Shown here piece after piece: positions 56,177-64,000 of a DNA stretch of 64,000 nucleotides. The notes beneath the pieces were generated by a model, which was not told where the DNA came from, did no database searches, and worked only from the letters and a program-made list of their open reading frames with translations. Numbering within the stretch: the first letter of the stretch is position 1; every line of letters begins with the position of its first letter. A program made the translations under genes and the position numbers. Origin of the DNA: an uncultured Colwellia sp. (GTDB taxonomy: Bacteria > Pseudomonadota > Gammaproteobacteria > Enterobacterales > Alteromonadaceae); contig CAJXQI010000018.1 in assembly GCA_913058395.1 (NCBI GenBank), positions 43,660 to 107,659 on the forward strand, read 5' to 3'.

Positions 56177-59100
56177 TTATTGGTGTGAACGTAGTTTTAA
56201 GACTGACGTTCCGGCTTCATAAATTAGCACTCTTTGATAAGCTGGCATAAAATATTGCTGCTTGGGACTATCCGCTATAATTAATTCTGACCAAAGCTCA
56301 ACTTGGTCTGCATTATACTTGGTATATGTCATACCTCTTGTCGGGTCAAAGCGATAGAAATAACTATTATCGCTTACATCCTTAGCAACGTTAGCAGTTT
56401 GAATATTTGCATCTGCATGCAATAAGCCATTATCGGTATAAGTAGTACCATCAAAACTTGCCCATTCACTTGTACTGTTTACACTGTATACTGTATTACT
56501 ATCGTTACTTAGGGCAAAGCCCGATAAGTTGGTAAATGCAGCGTTAGTATAAGGGGGCTCGCTCATCGCTGTGACCATTTCACTGGCATAAGCATTATAA
56601 TCTAAGCTAAAACGCTCAAGGGATGTTGTCGCTTGTTTGTATACCATGAATACGTCAGCACTATTAGCTTGCGCAATGGTAGAGGCAAAAAAGGCATTTT
56701 CTTGGTCCCAGAATTGGCGCACTAAATTCATGTCGGCATATTCTAGCGTTTGTGTAATTACAACTGGGGCGCCCGCAATCATCTTGATCATAATTGGGCG
56801 ATATTCAATGGTGATGTTTTCACTATCGATTTGACTAAATTGATAACTATTTAAATCAAACTGGTAATGGTTAACGCGAGTTTGCTCGACTTCATCTTCA
56901 TCCAAATAGGTTTCGATATTAGAAACTAATAGCATTGAACCGTCAGGGTGTACAACGACATTAGTTAAGTCTTCGTTTGCCAGTAGCGAGGTGGTGCTAT
57001 TGACTAAAGCACCAGTAATTACGTGATAGGTTTTAAGCTGATCACCATCGGCGATATAAACGTACGGGCGCATAGGATCAAGTGCAATGCCTGATGTGTT
57101 GAAGTTGATTTCACTTAAATCAACGTCTACGCCATCAGTTGAGCCTTTGTTAAAGGTAACATTTATTGTTTCTGATAATGCACTACCTGCAGTTGTCGGT
57201 GTTAAGGTAATAACTGCGTTGTGAATTCCGTCAGTTGCTACGTTGGCTGGTATAGCAGTAATGGTTAAGGTGCTATTTGCATTGTCTGCTGATAGTGATA
57301 GCCAGTTCGCCTCTGTTGTTGCTTGCCATGCGATAGCTGTTTCACTATTTGAAAGTATGTCGATGGTTTGTACTAAGGTTGCTTGTGTCGCTAAACTATT
57401 AAATGCTAAAGCAGGGTAGTTGCCCGCTAGTCTTATAGCGTCAACGGCAAGTTCAACAATAATAATTTTTGTTGTACCACTTACTGGGTCATAGATAGCG
57501 ATAGAGGCTGTCATTAAGCCCCAGCCTGTGATCAAGCTACGGTCGATATCAATCAATAACGCATCGCCATTCTCATCACTTTGTTGTGTTAATATTAACC
57601 AAGGAACGTTTGCGGTTGCTTGCCAACCTGCACCAATATTTAACAAGGTAAGCGCTTGTTGCGCGATGGCGCTATCACCTAAGTTTGTATTAAACGAGAG
57701 CTTGTCAGTTGAACTGCCGAACTGACTTAAGTTCACCAGATCAATTGCGCTGGCAGACAACAGTACAGCACGACTATCACCATTCGCAATTTGCATTGTT
57801 CTTGGTTGGTTTGCGCCTAATGCAATGGAGTTGATAATCGTTTGTTGTTCGTTGTAAACATCAATTTTAAAACCTATGTCAGTTTCAAACCTTGCATAAT
57901 GAGGGCGGTCATTTGAACTATGCGCTAAAGCTAGGTTGGTTATAGCTTCATCAGTGTTAATGAGCCCATTATCTGTAAATGTTGTACCGTCAAAACTTAT
58001 CCACTCGCTGGTTGGACTAATGGCATAAATGTTTTGCTCGTTTGCGGTGACATAAAAATCACTAATTTGTTCACTTTCGCTCAAAAGTTCAGGACGATAG
58101 CTATGAGTGATTTCTGTTGTTATAGGATTACGACCAAAGTCGTTTATTTTTGCGCTTATTCGTTTGATAGTGTTTAGTTCAGTTGCTGTACTGATATCTA
58201 AAGCAAATATGCTTTGATTTTCTTCTGCGACATTAAAAGTACGAGCAAAAAAGGCATTAGCGCCGTCAAACCCAACGCGGGTTAAATTCTGATCAGCAAA
58301 TTCTAGAATTGAGGTTGCAACAAAGTAGCGACCGTCAAGTCGAATAAACTTAGCTGGTTCGTTAGAAATATCAGCGTCAGTTAATTCAATAATACTCATA
58401 TCACTTAAATCAATTTGATATCTATGGGTTGTAGTTTCACTGGTGTTTTCATCAATCACCGTGATTTCATCAGCTTTAGCAAGCATTATGCTGGCATTTG
58501 GATGAATGACTAATTGTTCTAATAAAGTATCAGCAGGGGAGATAACCGTTGTCGATAATAATTCATTACTATATAAATGATAACTACGCAGCTCATTACT
58601 CGTGGCAACATAGTACTGAGGTAATAGTGGATTAGTTACTACGCCATTATTATTGGCAGTAATATCTAAAGTATTGTTTTCAGTTATTGCGTCACTTTTA
58701 TAAAAACTAACTTGAATCGTTTCTGTAATTGCCGTGGTTTGTTCATTGCCGGCAATCGTTATTGTTGCTGTTGTTGTCGTATTATTGGCTAATGTTGTCG
58801 CATCAGCAGCAATAGTTAATTGATTGGTATCGGCATTTGCAGTCAGTGTTAACCAAGTTGCGTCAGTTGTGGCTTGCCATCCCCAAGGTAAAATACTGTT
58901 TGAATTAATATGTAAGTTTGCTTGAGTGTTTTTTATATTCGCGGTTTCAGCTAGGGCTACAGTTGCTCGGTCAGCAAATAAATGAATGTTATCCAAGCTT
59001 AGTTCTACAGGATGTTTTGTTGTACCAAGCGGGCTTGTAATATCAACTGTTGCAGGGTAGAAGCCAGCTTCTGTAATTGTACTTACATTTGGTGTTGCTG

Positions 59101-59668
59101 TAATCGTAGTCACTCCGTCAGCGAATGACTTTTCAACACTAAGCCAAGGCTCTGATGCCGCTAGCGTTAAATTATCGGCACTTGAGCTAACTTCAAATGT
59201 TTTTGACTCTATGTTTGCAACACCGTAGGTGTCATCAAAAGTAAGCGCCTGCCAAATGAGCAAGGATACATTGATATCTCGATGAGCAAGATTTGTTGTT
59301 GCCGTATCACCGCTGGATAATCTTAAGGTTGTGCCGTAGAGGTTGGCATTAATTTGGTTTGCGTTAACGACATCTATATGAATAGTTGCAGACGTCGCCG
59401 TTAGGTTTTCAATACGGTAGTTTAACCAAGATACGGGGGTAGCTGTAGGAGCAAAACCGAGTAGCAAGCCATCACCATCAAAGTTAACGTTTATCGCAAT
59501 GGTATGTGTTTCTTCTTGCAAAAACTCATTGGTAAATGCAACGGTGGATACATCACTACTGATAGTAAATGTAGGTGTTTTATCACTTGAACCACCACAT
59601 GCTTGTAAAAACAGTGAACTAAATAAAATCACTAACGCTAAACGTATGTTTTTAATTTTTTCTTTCAT
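56177..59668 (-). CDS. Large surface lipoprotein with duplicated propeller-like region and BACON-like domains
   Basis: A 1163-residue lipoprotein (lipobox LQAC, Cys24, followed by GGSSD). It contains about five short beta-rich segments with the BACON-like pattern of a tryptophan in (D/E/P)xxWL: SEPWLSVEKS, DATWLTLTAN, VPWLILTQQ, EANWLSLSAD and an earlier PVSWLNYR. Two long related regions (about 345-665 and 840-1163) share matching phrases such as EWISFDGTTFTDNGL versus EWASFDGTTYTDNGL and VVIHP/VVVHPD blocks, suggesting two beta-propellers made by internal duplication. No catalytic motif is seen. The gene is monocistronic. Function unknown; carbohydrate or surface binding is a guess from BACON relatives. 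Confidence 0.8.
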   Translation of the reverse strand: MKEKIKNIRLALVILFSSLFLQACGGSSDKTPTFTISSDVSTVAFTNEFLQEETHTIAINVNFDGDGLLLGFAPTATPVSWLNYRIENLTATSATIHIDVVNANQINANLYGTTLRLSSGDTATTNLAHRDINVSLLIWQALTFDDTYGVANIESKTFEVSSSADNLTLAASEPWLSVEKSFADGVTTITATPNVSTITEAGFYPATVDITSPLGTTKHPVELSLDNIHLFADRATVALAETANIKNTQANLHINSNSILPWGWQATTDATWLTLTANADTNQLTIAADATTLANNTTTTATITIAGNEQTTAITETIQVSFYKSDAITENNTLDITANNNGVVTNPLLPQYYVATSNELRSYHLYSNELLSTTVISPADTLLEQLVIHPNASIMLAKADEITVIDENTSETTTHRYQIDLSDMSIIELTDADISNEPAKFIRLDGRYFVATSILEFADQNLTRVGFDGANAFFARTFNVAEENQSIFALDISTATELNTIKRISAKINDFGRNPITTEITHSYRPELLSESEQISDFYVTANEQNIYAISPTSEWISFDGTTFTDNGLINTDEAITNLALAHSSNDRPHYARFETDIGFKIDVYNEQQTIINSIALGANQPRTMQIANGDSRAVLLSASAIDLVNLSQFGSSTDKLSFNTNLGDSAIAQQALTLLNIGAGWQATANVPWLILTQQSDENGDALLIDIDRSLITGWGLMTASIAIYDPVSGTTKIIIVELAVDAIRLAGNYPALAFNSLATQATLVQTIDILSNSETAIAWQATTEANWLSLSADNANSTLTITAIPANVATDGIHNAVITLTPTTAGSALSETINVTFNKGSTDGVDVDLSEINFNTSGIALDPMRPYVYIADGDQLKTYHVITGALVNSTTSLLANEDLTNVVVHPDGSMLLVSNIETYLDEDEVEQTRVNHYQFDLNSYQFSQIDSENITIEYRPIMIKMIAGAPVVITQTLEYADMNLVRQFWDQENAFFASTIAQANSADVFMVYKQATTSLERFSLDYNAYASEMVTAMSEPPYTNAAFTNLSGFALSNDSNTVYSVNSTSEWASFDGTTYTDNGLLHADANIQTANVAKDVSDNSYFYRFDPTRGMTYTKYNADQVELWSELIIADSPKQQYFMPAYQRVLIYEAGTSVLKLRSHQ

Positions 59669-59938
59669 ACAGGTCCCTGTTTTTATTAATTGCTAGAGCT
59701 TAGCTTTATTATCTCGGAATACTGAGTTTATTTTGCGCGATTATTAACAGAATGTAAAAACTTATCATCATCAATACAAAATATTTACATTTATTAATGT
59801 GTTAATACTCTTTTCTATCGGTTTATTGATTTTCTGAGCGTACAGATAAAGCTGCAATATCAGAGCATTAACGTAGATAAGTATAACGGTAGAAAATAAT
59901 ATAACGGGCAGATTATTTAATTGTTGAGGAAAACCCAA

Positions 59939-60141
59939 GTGACAGATATTTTCTTAAGTAATTTTCTAGTCAGTTAAGCCAGTAAAGCTGATTATTGGCG
60001 ATGCACTAAAAATGAATTGACTCAAAAGCAGTTAGCAGAGAAATTGTGCAAATATTGCCAATAAATGAAGAAATTGATTGGTATCTTCAAGCAGAGCTTG
60101 CGTATAATAAGCGCATTGGTGCGTCCCTAATAAAATATTAA
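59939..60141 (+). pseudogene. Decayed short reading frame, possibly a recX remnant
   Basis: A GTG at 59939 with TTGAGGA seven bases upstream opens a frame (VTDIFLSNFLVS) broken by TAA at 59975, continues in the same frame as ASKADYWRCTKNELTQKQLA and then needs a frame change near 60058 to go on as PINEEIDWYLQAELAYNKRI until TAA at 60139. The pieces resemble the helical repeats of RecX (R-x2-K-x-EL-x2-K, then KRIGASLIKY like the RecX G-x-I block). RecX normally sits directly upstream of alaS in this group. An HTH remnant (LTQKQLAEKL) is the other reading. Confidence 0.35.
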
Positions 60142-60145
60142 AAAG

Positions 60146-60170
60146 ATAAAGCGTGATTAATACGCTTTAT
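60146..60170 (+). terminator. Hairpin before alaS
   Basis: ATAAAGCGT and ACGCTTTAT form a nine-base stem with a seven-base loop immediately after the decayed frame. It may be the terminator of the former gene; the T-tract is weak. Confidence 0.5.
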
Positions 60171-60256
60171 ATAACAGCATGATTTCTCAAATATTGAAGT
60201 CATGAGACTATTAAACGCGTAAACAGATTTAATTTTTCGAAAAGTTGGAAATACAC

Positions 60257-62881
60257 ATGATTGAAACCAGTGCGCAATTGCGTCAGGCATTTTTAGATTT
60301 TTTTGCTTCTAAGCAACACCAAATTGTTGCTAGCAGTTCTTTAGTACCGGGTAACGATGCCACGTTGCTATTTACTAATGCGGGCATGGTGCCATTTAAA
60401 GATGTATTTCTTGGCGGTGATACTCGCAGCTATACTCGAGCAACATCTTCACAGCGTTGTGTTCGCGCTGGTGGTAAGCACAACGATTTAGAAAACGTTG
60501 GTTATACTGCTCGTCACCATACCTTTTTCGAAATGTTAGGTAACTTTAGTTTTGGTGATTACTTTAAAAAAGAAGCGATTCATTATGCGTGGGAATTTTT
60601 AACTTCGGTATTAGCACTGCCAAAAGAAAAACTTTTAGTGACTGTTTATGAAAGTGATGATGAAGCATTTAATTTTTGGTTAAATGAAATTGGTGTACCC
60701 GCTGAGAAAATTATTCGCATTGGTGATAAGTCTCCAGAGAAAAAATACGAATCAGATAACTTTTGGTCAATGGGTGATACTGGTCCGTGTGGCCCGTGTT
60801 CTGAAATATTTTACGACCATGGTGAAGAAATTTTTGGTGGACCTCCAGGCTCGCCAGATGAAGATGGTGATCGCTTCATCGAAATCTGGAACCTAGTATT
60901 CATGCAATACAACCGCCATGCTGACGGAACGATGGAAGCTTTACCTAAGCCTTCAGTAGATACTGGTATGGGATTAGAGCGTATTGCCGCTATTATGCAA
61001 GGCGTACATAGCAATTACGAAATTGATATTTTCCAAGGTTTAATCCGTGATACTGCATCATTGCTTGAATGTGATGATTTAGAGCACAAATCACTACGTG
61101 TTATTGCTGATCATATTCGTTCATGTAGCTTTTTAATCACTGACGGTGTTATGCCATCGAATGAAGGTCGTGGCTATGTGTTACGTCGTATTATTCGTCG
61201 CGCTATTCGTCATGGCCATAAACTAGAAGCTAAATCATTTTTCTTCCATAAGTTAGTGGCTTCGTTAGCGCAACAAATGGGTGAAGCTTATCCAGAACTA
61301 GTGCAACAACAAGCCGTAATCGAAAAGATATTACGTATTGAAGAAGAGCAGTTTGGTCGCACACTTGACCGTGGAATGGCGTTATTAGAAGATATTTTAT
61401 CAGAGCTTAAAGGCGATACTATTGCCGGTGATGACGTATTTAAACTTTACGACACTTATGGCTTTCCAGCTGATTTAACTGCTGACATTGCCCGTGAACG
61501 TGAACTAAGTATTGATCACGATGGTTTTGATGCTGCAATGACGCAACAACGCGTACGAGCTCAAAAAGCCAGTCAATTTGGTACTGATTATAATGAAACC
61601 ATTAAATCAGATCACCGCACAGAATTTAAAGGTTATACCCGCAACGAAATGTCATCAACCGTTATTGAGCTTTTCAATAGTGAGTCATCAGTTGCTGAAC
61701 TAAGTGCTGGTGAAACAGGTATTGTCGTATTAGATAAAACACCGTTTTATGCTGAGTCTGGTGGTCAAGTAGGTGATGCCGGTTTGCTACATATAGATGA
61801 TGGTGTTTTTGAGGTTACTGATACCTTTAAACTTGGTCATGCTTTTGCTCATAAAGGCATCGCTCGTCACAATATTGGTTTAAACCGTCGCGTTAAAGCA
61901 GAAATCAATACAGAGCGTAGAGCGGCTATTATCAAGAACCATACAGCAACGCACATATTGCATGCTAGCTTACGTAAAGTTTTAGGTGAGCATGTTACGC
62001 AAAAAGGCTCTTTATGTGATGCTGATAAACTTCGCTTTGATTTCTCTCATTTTGAGGGACTTACGCGAGAAGAGTTAACGACAGTAGAGCGAATGGTTAA
62101 CCAACAAATTCGTGAGAACTTGTCGCGTGAAACCAATTTAATGCAAATTGATGAAGCGAAAGCTAAAGGTGCTATGGCATTGTTTGGTGAGAAGTATGAT
62201 GATGAAGTACGTGTTGTAACTTTAGGCGACTTCTCAACTGAGCTTTGTGGTGGTGTACACGTAGAGCGAACTGGTGATATTGGTTTATTTAAAATAGTTT
62301 CTGAATCAGGTATTGCTGCTGGCGTTCGTCGAATTGAAGCAGTTACCGGTGAAAGTGCTTTAAATTACTTTGAAGCACAAGAGCAAACGTTAAACACTAT
62401 TGCTTCTTTAGTAAAAGCTGATGCTGCAAATGTTTCAAGTAAAGTCGAACAAGTTTTACAACGCAATAAGCAACTCGAAAAAGAACTTGAGCAATACAAA
62501 CAACAGTTAGCTAGTCAGGCAGGCTCTGATTTAATCAGCCAAGCAGTAGACTTTAATGGCATTAAAGCATTAATTGCTAATTTAGATGGCGTTGAAGCAA
62601 AATCTTTACGTGGCATGGTTGATGATCTTAAAAATAAAATGGGCTCAGGCATTATTTTATTAGCAACAGCTAACGACAATAAAGTTAGTTTAATTGCTGG
62701 TGTAACTAAAGATCTTATCGGACAAGTAAAATCTGGCGAGTTAGTTAATGTTGCCGCGCAAGAAGTTGGTGGTAAAGGTGGCGGTCGTCCTGATATGGCA
62801 CAAGCGGGCGGTAGCCAACCAGAAAACATTGAAGCAGCTCTAAAAGCAGCACAAAGCTGGTTAACTGATAAGTTGAGCTAG
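60257..62881 (+). CDS. alaS: Alanyl-tRNA synthetase
   Basis: Charges tRNA-Ala and edits mischarged Ser/Gly. The catalytic domain shows [36 protein letters not shown] and [15 protein letters not shown]. The editing domain has [12 protein letters not shown] (metal-binding HxxxH) and [15 protein letters not shown]. The C-terminal DHHA1-like domain ends [15 protein letters not shown]. 874 residues (875 in E. coli). I use ATG 60257 rather than TTG 60245 because GGAA is six bases upstream of the ATG. Closes with a terminator. Confidence 0.97.
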   Translation: MIETSAQLRQAFLDFFASKQHQIVASSSLVPGNDATLLFTNAGMVPFKDVFLGGDTRSYTRATSSQRCVRAGGKHNDLENVGYTARHHTFFEMLGNFSFGDYFKKEAIHYAWEFLTSVLALPKEKLLVTVYESDDEAFNFWLNEIGVPAEKIIRIGDKSPEKKYESDNFWSMGDTGPCGPCSEIFYDHGEEIFGGPPGSPDEDGDRFIEIWNLVFMQYNRHADGTMEALPKPSVDTGMGLERIAAIMQGVHSNYEIDIFQGLIRDTASLLECDDLEHKSLRVIADHIRSCSFLITDGVMPSNEGRGYVLRRIIRRAIRHGHKLEAKSFFFHKLVASLAQQMGEAYPELVQQQAVIEKILRIEEEQFGRTLDRGMALLEDILSELKGDTIAGDDVFKLYDTYGFPADLTADIARERELSIDHDGFDAAMTQQRVRAQKASQFGTDYNETIKSDHRTEFKGYTRNEMSSTVIELFNSESSVAELSAGETGIVVLDKTPFYAESGGQVGDAGLLHIDDGVFEVTDTFKLGHAFAHKGIARHNIGLNRRVKAEINTERRAAIIKNHTATHILHASLRKVLGEHVTQKGSLCDADKLRFDFSHFEGLTREELTTVERMVNQQIRENLSRETNLMQIDEAKAKGAMALFGEKYDDEVRVVTLGDFSTELCGGVHVERTGDIGLFKIVSESGIAAGVRRIEAVTGESALNYFEAQEQTLNTIASLVKADAANVSSKVEQVLQRNKQLEKELEQYKQQLASQAGSDLISQAVDFNGIKALIANLDGVEAKSLRGMVDDLKNKMGSGIILLATANDNKVSLIAGVTKDLIGQVKSGELVNVAAQEVGGKGGGRPDMAQAGGSQPENIEAALKAAQSWLTDKLS

Positions 62882-62909
62882 TAACTTTGTTAACCCAGTA
62901 AACATATTG

Positions 62910-62937
62910 AAAAAAGGAGCTATTAGCTCCTTTTTTT
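62910..62937 (+). terminator. Terminator after alaS
   Basis: AAAAAAGGAGCTA pairs with TAGCTCCTTTTTTT; a strong hairpin 28 bases after the stop. Confidence 0.93.
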
Positions 62938-63385
62938 ATGTCTTACTTGAAAAGAGAACGAAATTGCTAAAGATGTAACGATAAATTTATTAACCTTTAT
63001 TTTAACAATTACAAATTGATATGAATTTTTTATCTATCTTCAAGGTCTTATTGTTAACAACGTGTAAATTAGAAGGTTGCTGTCAGCCTTTTGTGATAAA
63101 AAGTTGACTTAAATTACAAAAAATTACCATTTTGGTGTTTATTGTTTCATCAAGGTTGTTAAAATAAGCGTTAATGCATGCAAATGCAGTTTACACTGGC
63201 TTTTACCAGTTTTCTGTTCAACACTAAGAATTCGGCATTGTCTTAGGAATATTCAATGTTTGATAAGTATTTTAAGTACTTATTGTGATCTTTAGTGCAC
63301 TTTTGCAAAATTTAGACTAAATTTAATTTGTTACTAGCTTATAAATATTTAGTGGATCTCGTTTTTAAACATAAAGGAAATTAGG
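62938..63385. other. 448-base csrA leader and promoter region
   Basis: No full gene. It contains a ten-codon reading frame with a ribosome site (63256-63288), a hairpin inside it, and several GGA motifs before csrA. Aspartate kinase, present here between alaS and csrA in Shewanella and others, is absent. Confidence 0.6.
63256..63288 (+). CDS. Possible ten-codon upstream reading frame in the csrA leader
   Basis: ATG preceded by AGGA seven bases upstream encodes MFDKYFKYLL and then TGA, 97 bases before csrA. An ATAAGTA/TACTTAT stem (63263-63283) lies within it. This could be a leader peptide; no experimental support is possible from sequence. Confidence 0.3.
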   Translation: MFDKYFKYLL

Positions 63386-63386
63386 A
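63354..63386 (+). promoter_or_regulatory. GGA motifs before csrA (possible CsrA autoregulation)
   Basis: GGA occurs at 63354, at 63376 in the ribosome site (AAAGGAAA) and at 63384 overlapping the start (AGGATG); a further GGA is at 63246. CsrA binds GGA in loops, and E. coli csrA mRNA is autorepressed this way. The AGGATG arrangement is the typical one. Confidence 0.5.
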
Positions 63387-63583
63387 TGTTAATATTAACT
63401 CGTCGAGTTGGTGAAACGTTGATGATCGGAGACGACGTCACAGTGACAGTGTTAGGAGTCAAAGGTAACCAAGTACGTATTGGTGTGAATGCTCCAAAGG
63501 AAGTGTCAGTTCATCGTGAAGAAATCTATATGAGAATACAATCGGAAAAAGCAGAGGGCGAATCCTCAGGGAACAAGTTCTAA
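63386..63583 (+). CDS. csrA: Carbon storage regulator CsrA
   Basis: Small RNA-binding dimer controlling carbon flow, motility and biofilm. The full family sequence is visible: [39 protein letters not shown]. Leu4 and Arg44, the RNA-contact residues, are conserved. 65 residues. Follows alaS at a distance, as in gammaproteobacteria, and precedes a tRNA-Ser gene, also the usual order. Confidence 0.97.
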   Translation: MLILTRRVGETLMIGDDVTVTVLGVKGNQVRIGVNAPKEVSVHREEIYMRIQSEKAEGESSGNKF

Positions 63584-63599
63584 TTACCTTCTCATAATT

Positions 63600-63624
63600 A
63601 AAGCCGACATTAGTCGGCTTTTTT
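63600..63624 (+). terminator. Terminator after csrA
   Basis: AAAGCCGAC, loop ATTA, GTCGGCTTTTTT immediately after csrA. Confidence 0.93.
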
Positions 63625-63630
63625 GATCTA

Positions 63631-63789
63631 ATACCAATTTCATTAAATTATTGCCCACTTGTGCTGGTTAAAATAATCCAAGACTGCGTTGCTCTCAATC
63701 ACAATAGCCAGCTATTCTTCAATCGAACGCCTTGCCTTGGTTTATTTTTCCTACGCACAACAAGATCACAAACTTAATGGAATTGGTAT
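63631..63789. mobile_element. MITE-like element of 159 bases
   Basis: The ends are inverted repeats: the first 19 bases (ATACCAATTTCATTAAATT) and the reverse complement of the last 19 (ATACCAATTCCATTAAGTT) match at 17 of 19 positions. There is no transposase and no reading frame worth noting across it. It sits between the csrA terminator and the tRNA-Ser gene. The size and ends fit a miniature inverted-repeat element or a dispersed intergenic repeat. A target duplication is not clear. Confidence 0.75.
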
Positions 63790-63909
63790 AACAATAAAAC
63801 ATCTCACATCGTTTCCATGGTTTTTTTAGTCGATAATGTTTGAAAATCGAGCGTGTTGTTTGAATTCTCAGCAAACTATCAAAAAATAGAAATAAATACA
63901 GAAAAAAGT

Positions 63910-63937
63910 TTGACTTATTTTTATAATCCCTTATTAT
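63910..63937 (+). promoter_or_regulatory. Promoter of tRNA-Ser
   Basis: TTGACT (63910-63915), a 16-base spacer and TATTAT (63932-63937) lie just upstream of the tRNA gene, with a start point expected at about 63944. Confidence 0.6.
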
Positions 63938-63948
63938 TCGCACCCATT

Positions 63949-64000
63949 GGAGAGGTGGCCGAGTGGCCGAAGGCGCTCCCCTGCTAAGGGAGTAACTGGT
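63949..64000 (+). tRNA. tRNA-Ser (anticodon GCU), 5' part
   Basis: GGAGAGG acceptor strand, a D-loop with GGCCGAGTGGCCGAAGGC, and an anticodon stem CTCCC-type with loop CTGCTAA giving anticodon GCU. The 3' half, including the variable arm, lies beyond the window edge. A tRNA-Ser after csrA is the usual arrangement. Confidence 0.93.

Larger units (their letters stand above)
59669..60256. other. 588-base gap between the lipoprotein gene and alaS
   Basis: Contains the promoter of the lipoprotein gene on the minus side and, from 59939 to 60141, a decayed reading frame described separately, followed by a small hairpin. Otherwise no gene is seen. Confidence 0.6.

Noticed and set aside
59939..60141. 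HTH transcription regulator remnant
   Set aside because: LTQKQLAEKL looks like an HTH helix, but the rest of the joined frames and the location before alaS fit recX slightly better; neither is firm.
63719..63943. Minus-strand 74-codon frame beside tRNA-Ser
   Set aside because: It runs through the right part of the MITE-like element and AT-rich sequence, has no ribosome site and no recognisable protein.

Overview
The window is a chromosomal segment of a marine gammaproteobacterium. It is AT-rich (about 40% GC by eye), and gene content and protein sequences point to Alteromonadales, most likely the Colwelliaceae (Colwellia/Thalassotalea type). Supporting signs are a complete Na+-translocating NADH:quinone reductase locus, FabV as enoyl reductase, a TRAP transporter of the 2-oxoacid/lactate type, a TonB-dependent receptor with FecR, a MipA/OmpV protein, and many genes in gene orders shared with E. 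coli, Vibrio and Shewanella. The assignment is by recognition, not by search.

Layout. 1-2.6 kb: lipid A acyltransferase lpxL divergent from hldE (LPS core heptose). 2.7-8.6 kb: tolC divergent from nudF-yqiB-cpdA-yqiA-parE, an order also found in E. coli. 8.7-15.8 kb: a VOC protein, two tandem membrane GGDEF proteins, parC, then a cytosolic EAL protein, so c-di-GMP synthesis and breakdown genes surround the topoisomerase IV genes. 15.7-19.5 kb: hypothetical proteins, tal, yaaA and a SYLF lipoprotein. 19.5-24.8 kb: a TonB-dependent transducer with FecR but no sigma factor beside it, then mipA/ompV. 24.9-32.6 kb: srmB and fldB on the minus strand, then dsbC, recJ, prfB (with its programmed +1 frameshift) and lysS. 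32.6-40.6 kb: a DUF3667 membrane protein, a DUF1232 protein, ampG with a small membrane protein, a cyclophilin, yajG, rlmG, an AlkB-like dioxygenase and bolA. 40.7-45.1 kb: a TRAP transporter and fabV. 45.6-53.1 kb: nqrABCDEF, apbE and nqrM, i.e. the Na+ pump with its flavin and iron maturation factors. 53.2-56 kb: a tandem repeat array, a HupE/UreJ-like protein and dinB under a perfect LexA box. 56.2-59.7 kb: a large surface lipoprotein with an internal duplication. 60.2-64 kb: alaS, csrA, a MITE-like element and the 5' part of a tRNA-Ser(GCU).

How it fits together: nearly everything is core metabolism or envelope function. The main linked modules are the nqr/apbE/nqrM pump, the nudF-to-parE operon, the DGC/PDE group around parC and the FecR/TonB receptor pair. 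I see no prophage, CRISPR array, toxin-antitoxin pair or defence island. The accessory signals are small: a 76-77 bp tandem repeat, a MITE-like inverted-repeat element, a nested inverted repeat in the nqr 3' region, a decayed reading frame upstream of alaS where recX is expected, and the duplicated lipoprotein. I did not find a convincing undescribed multi-gene system.
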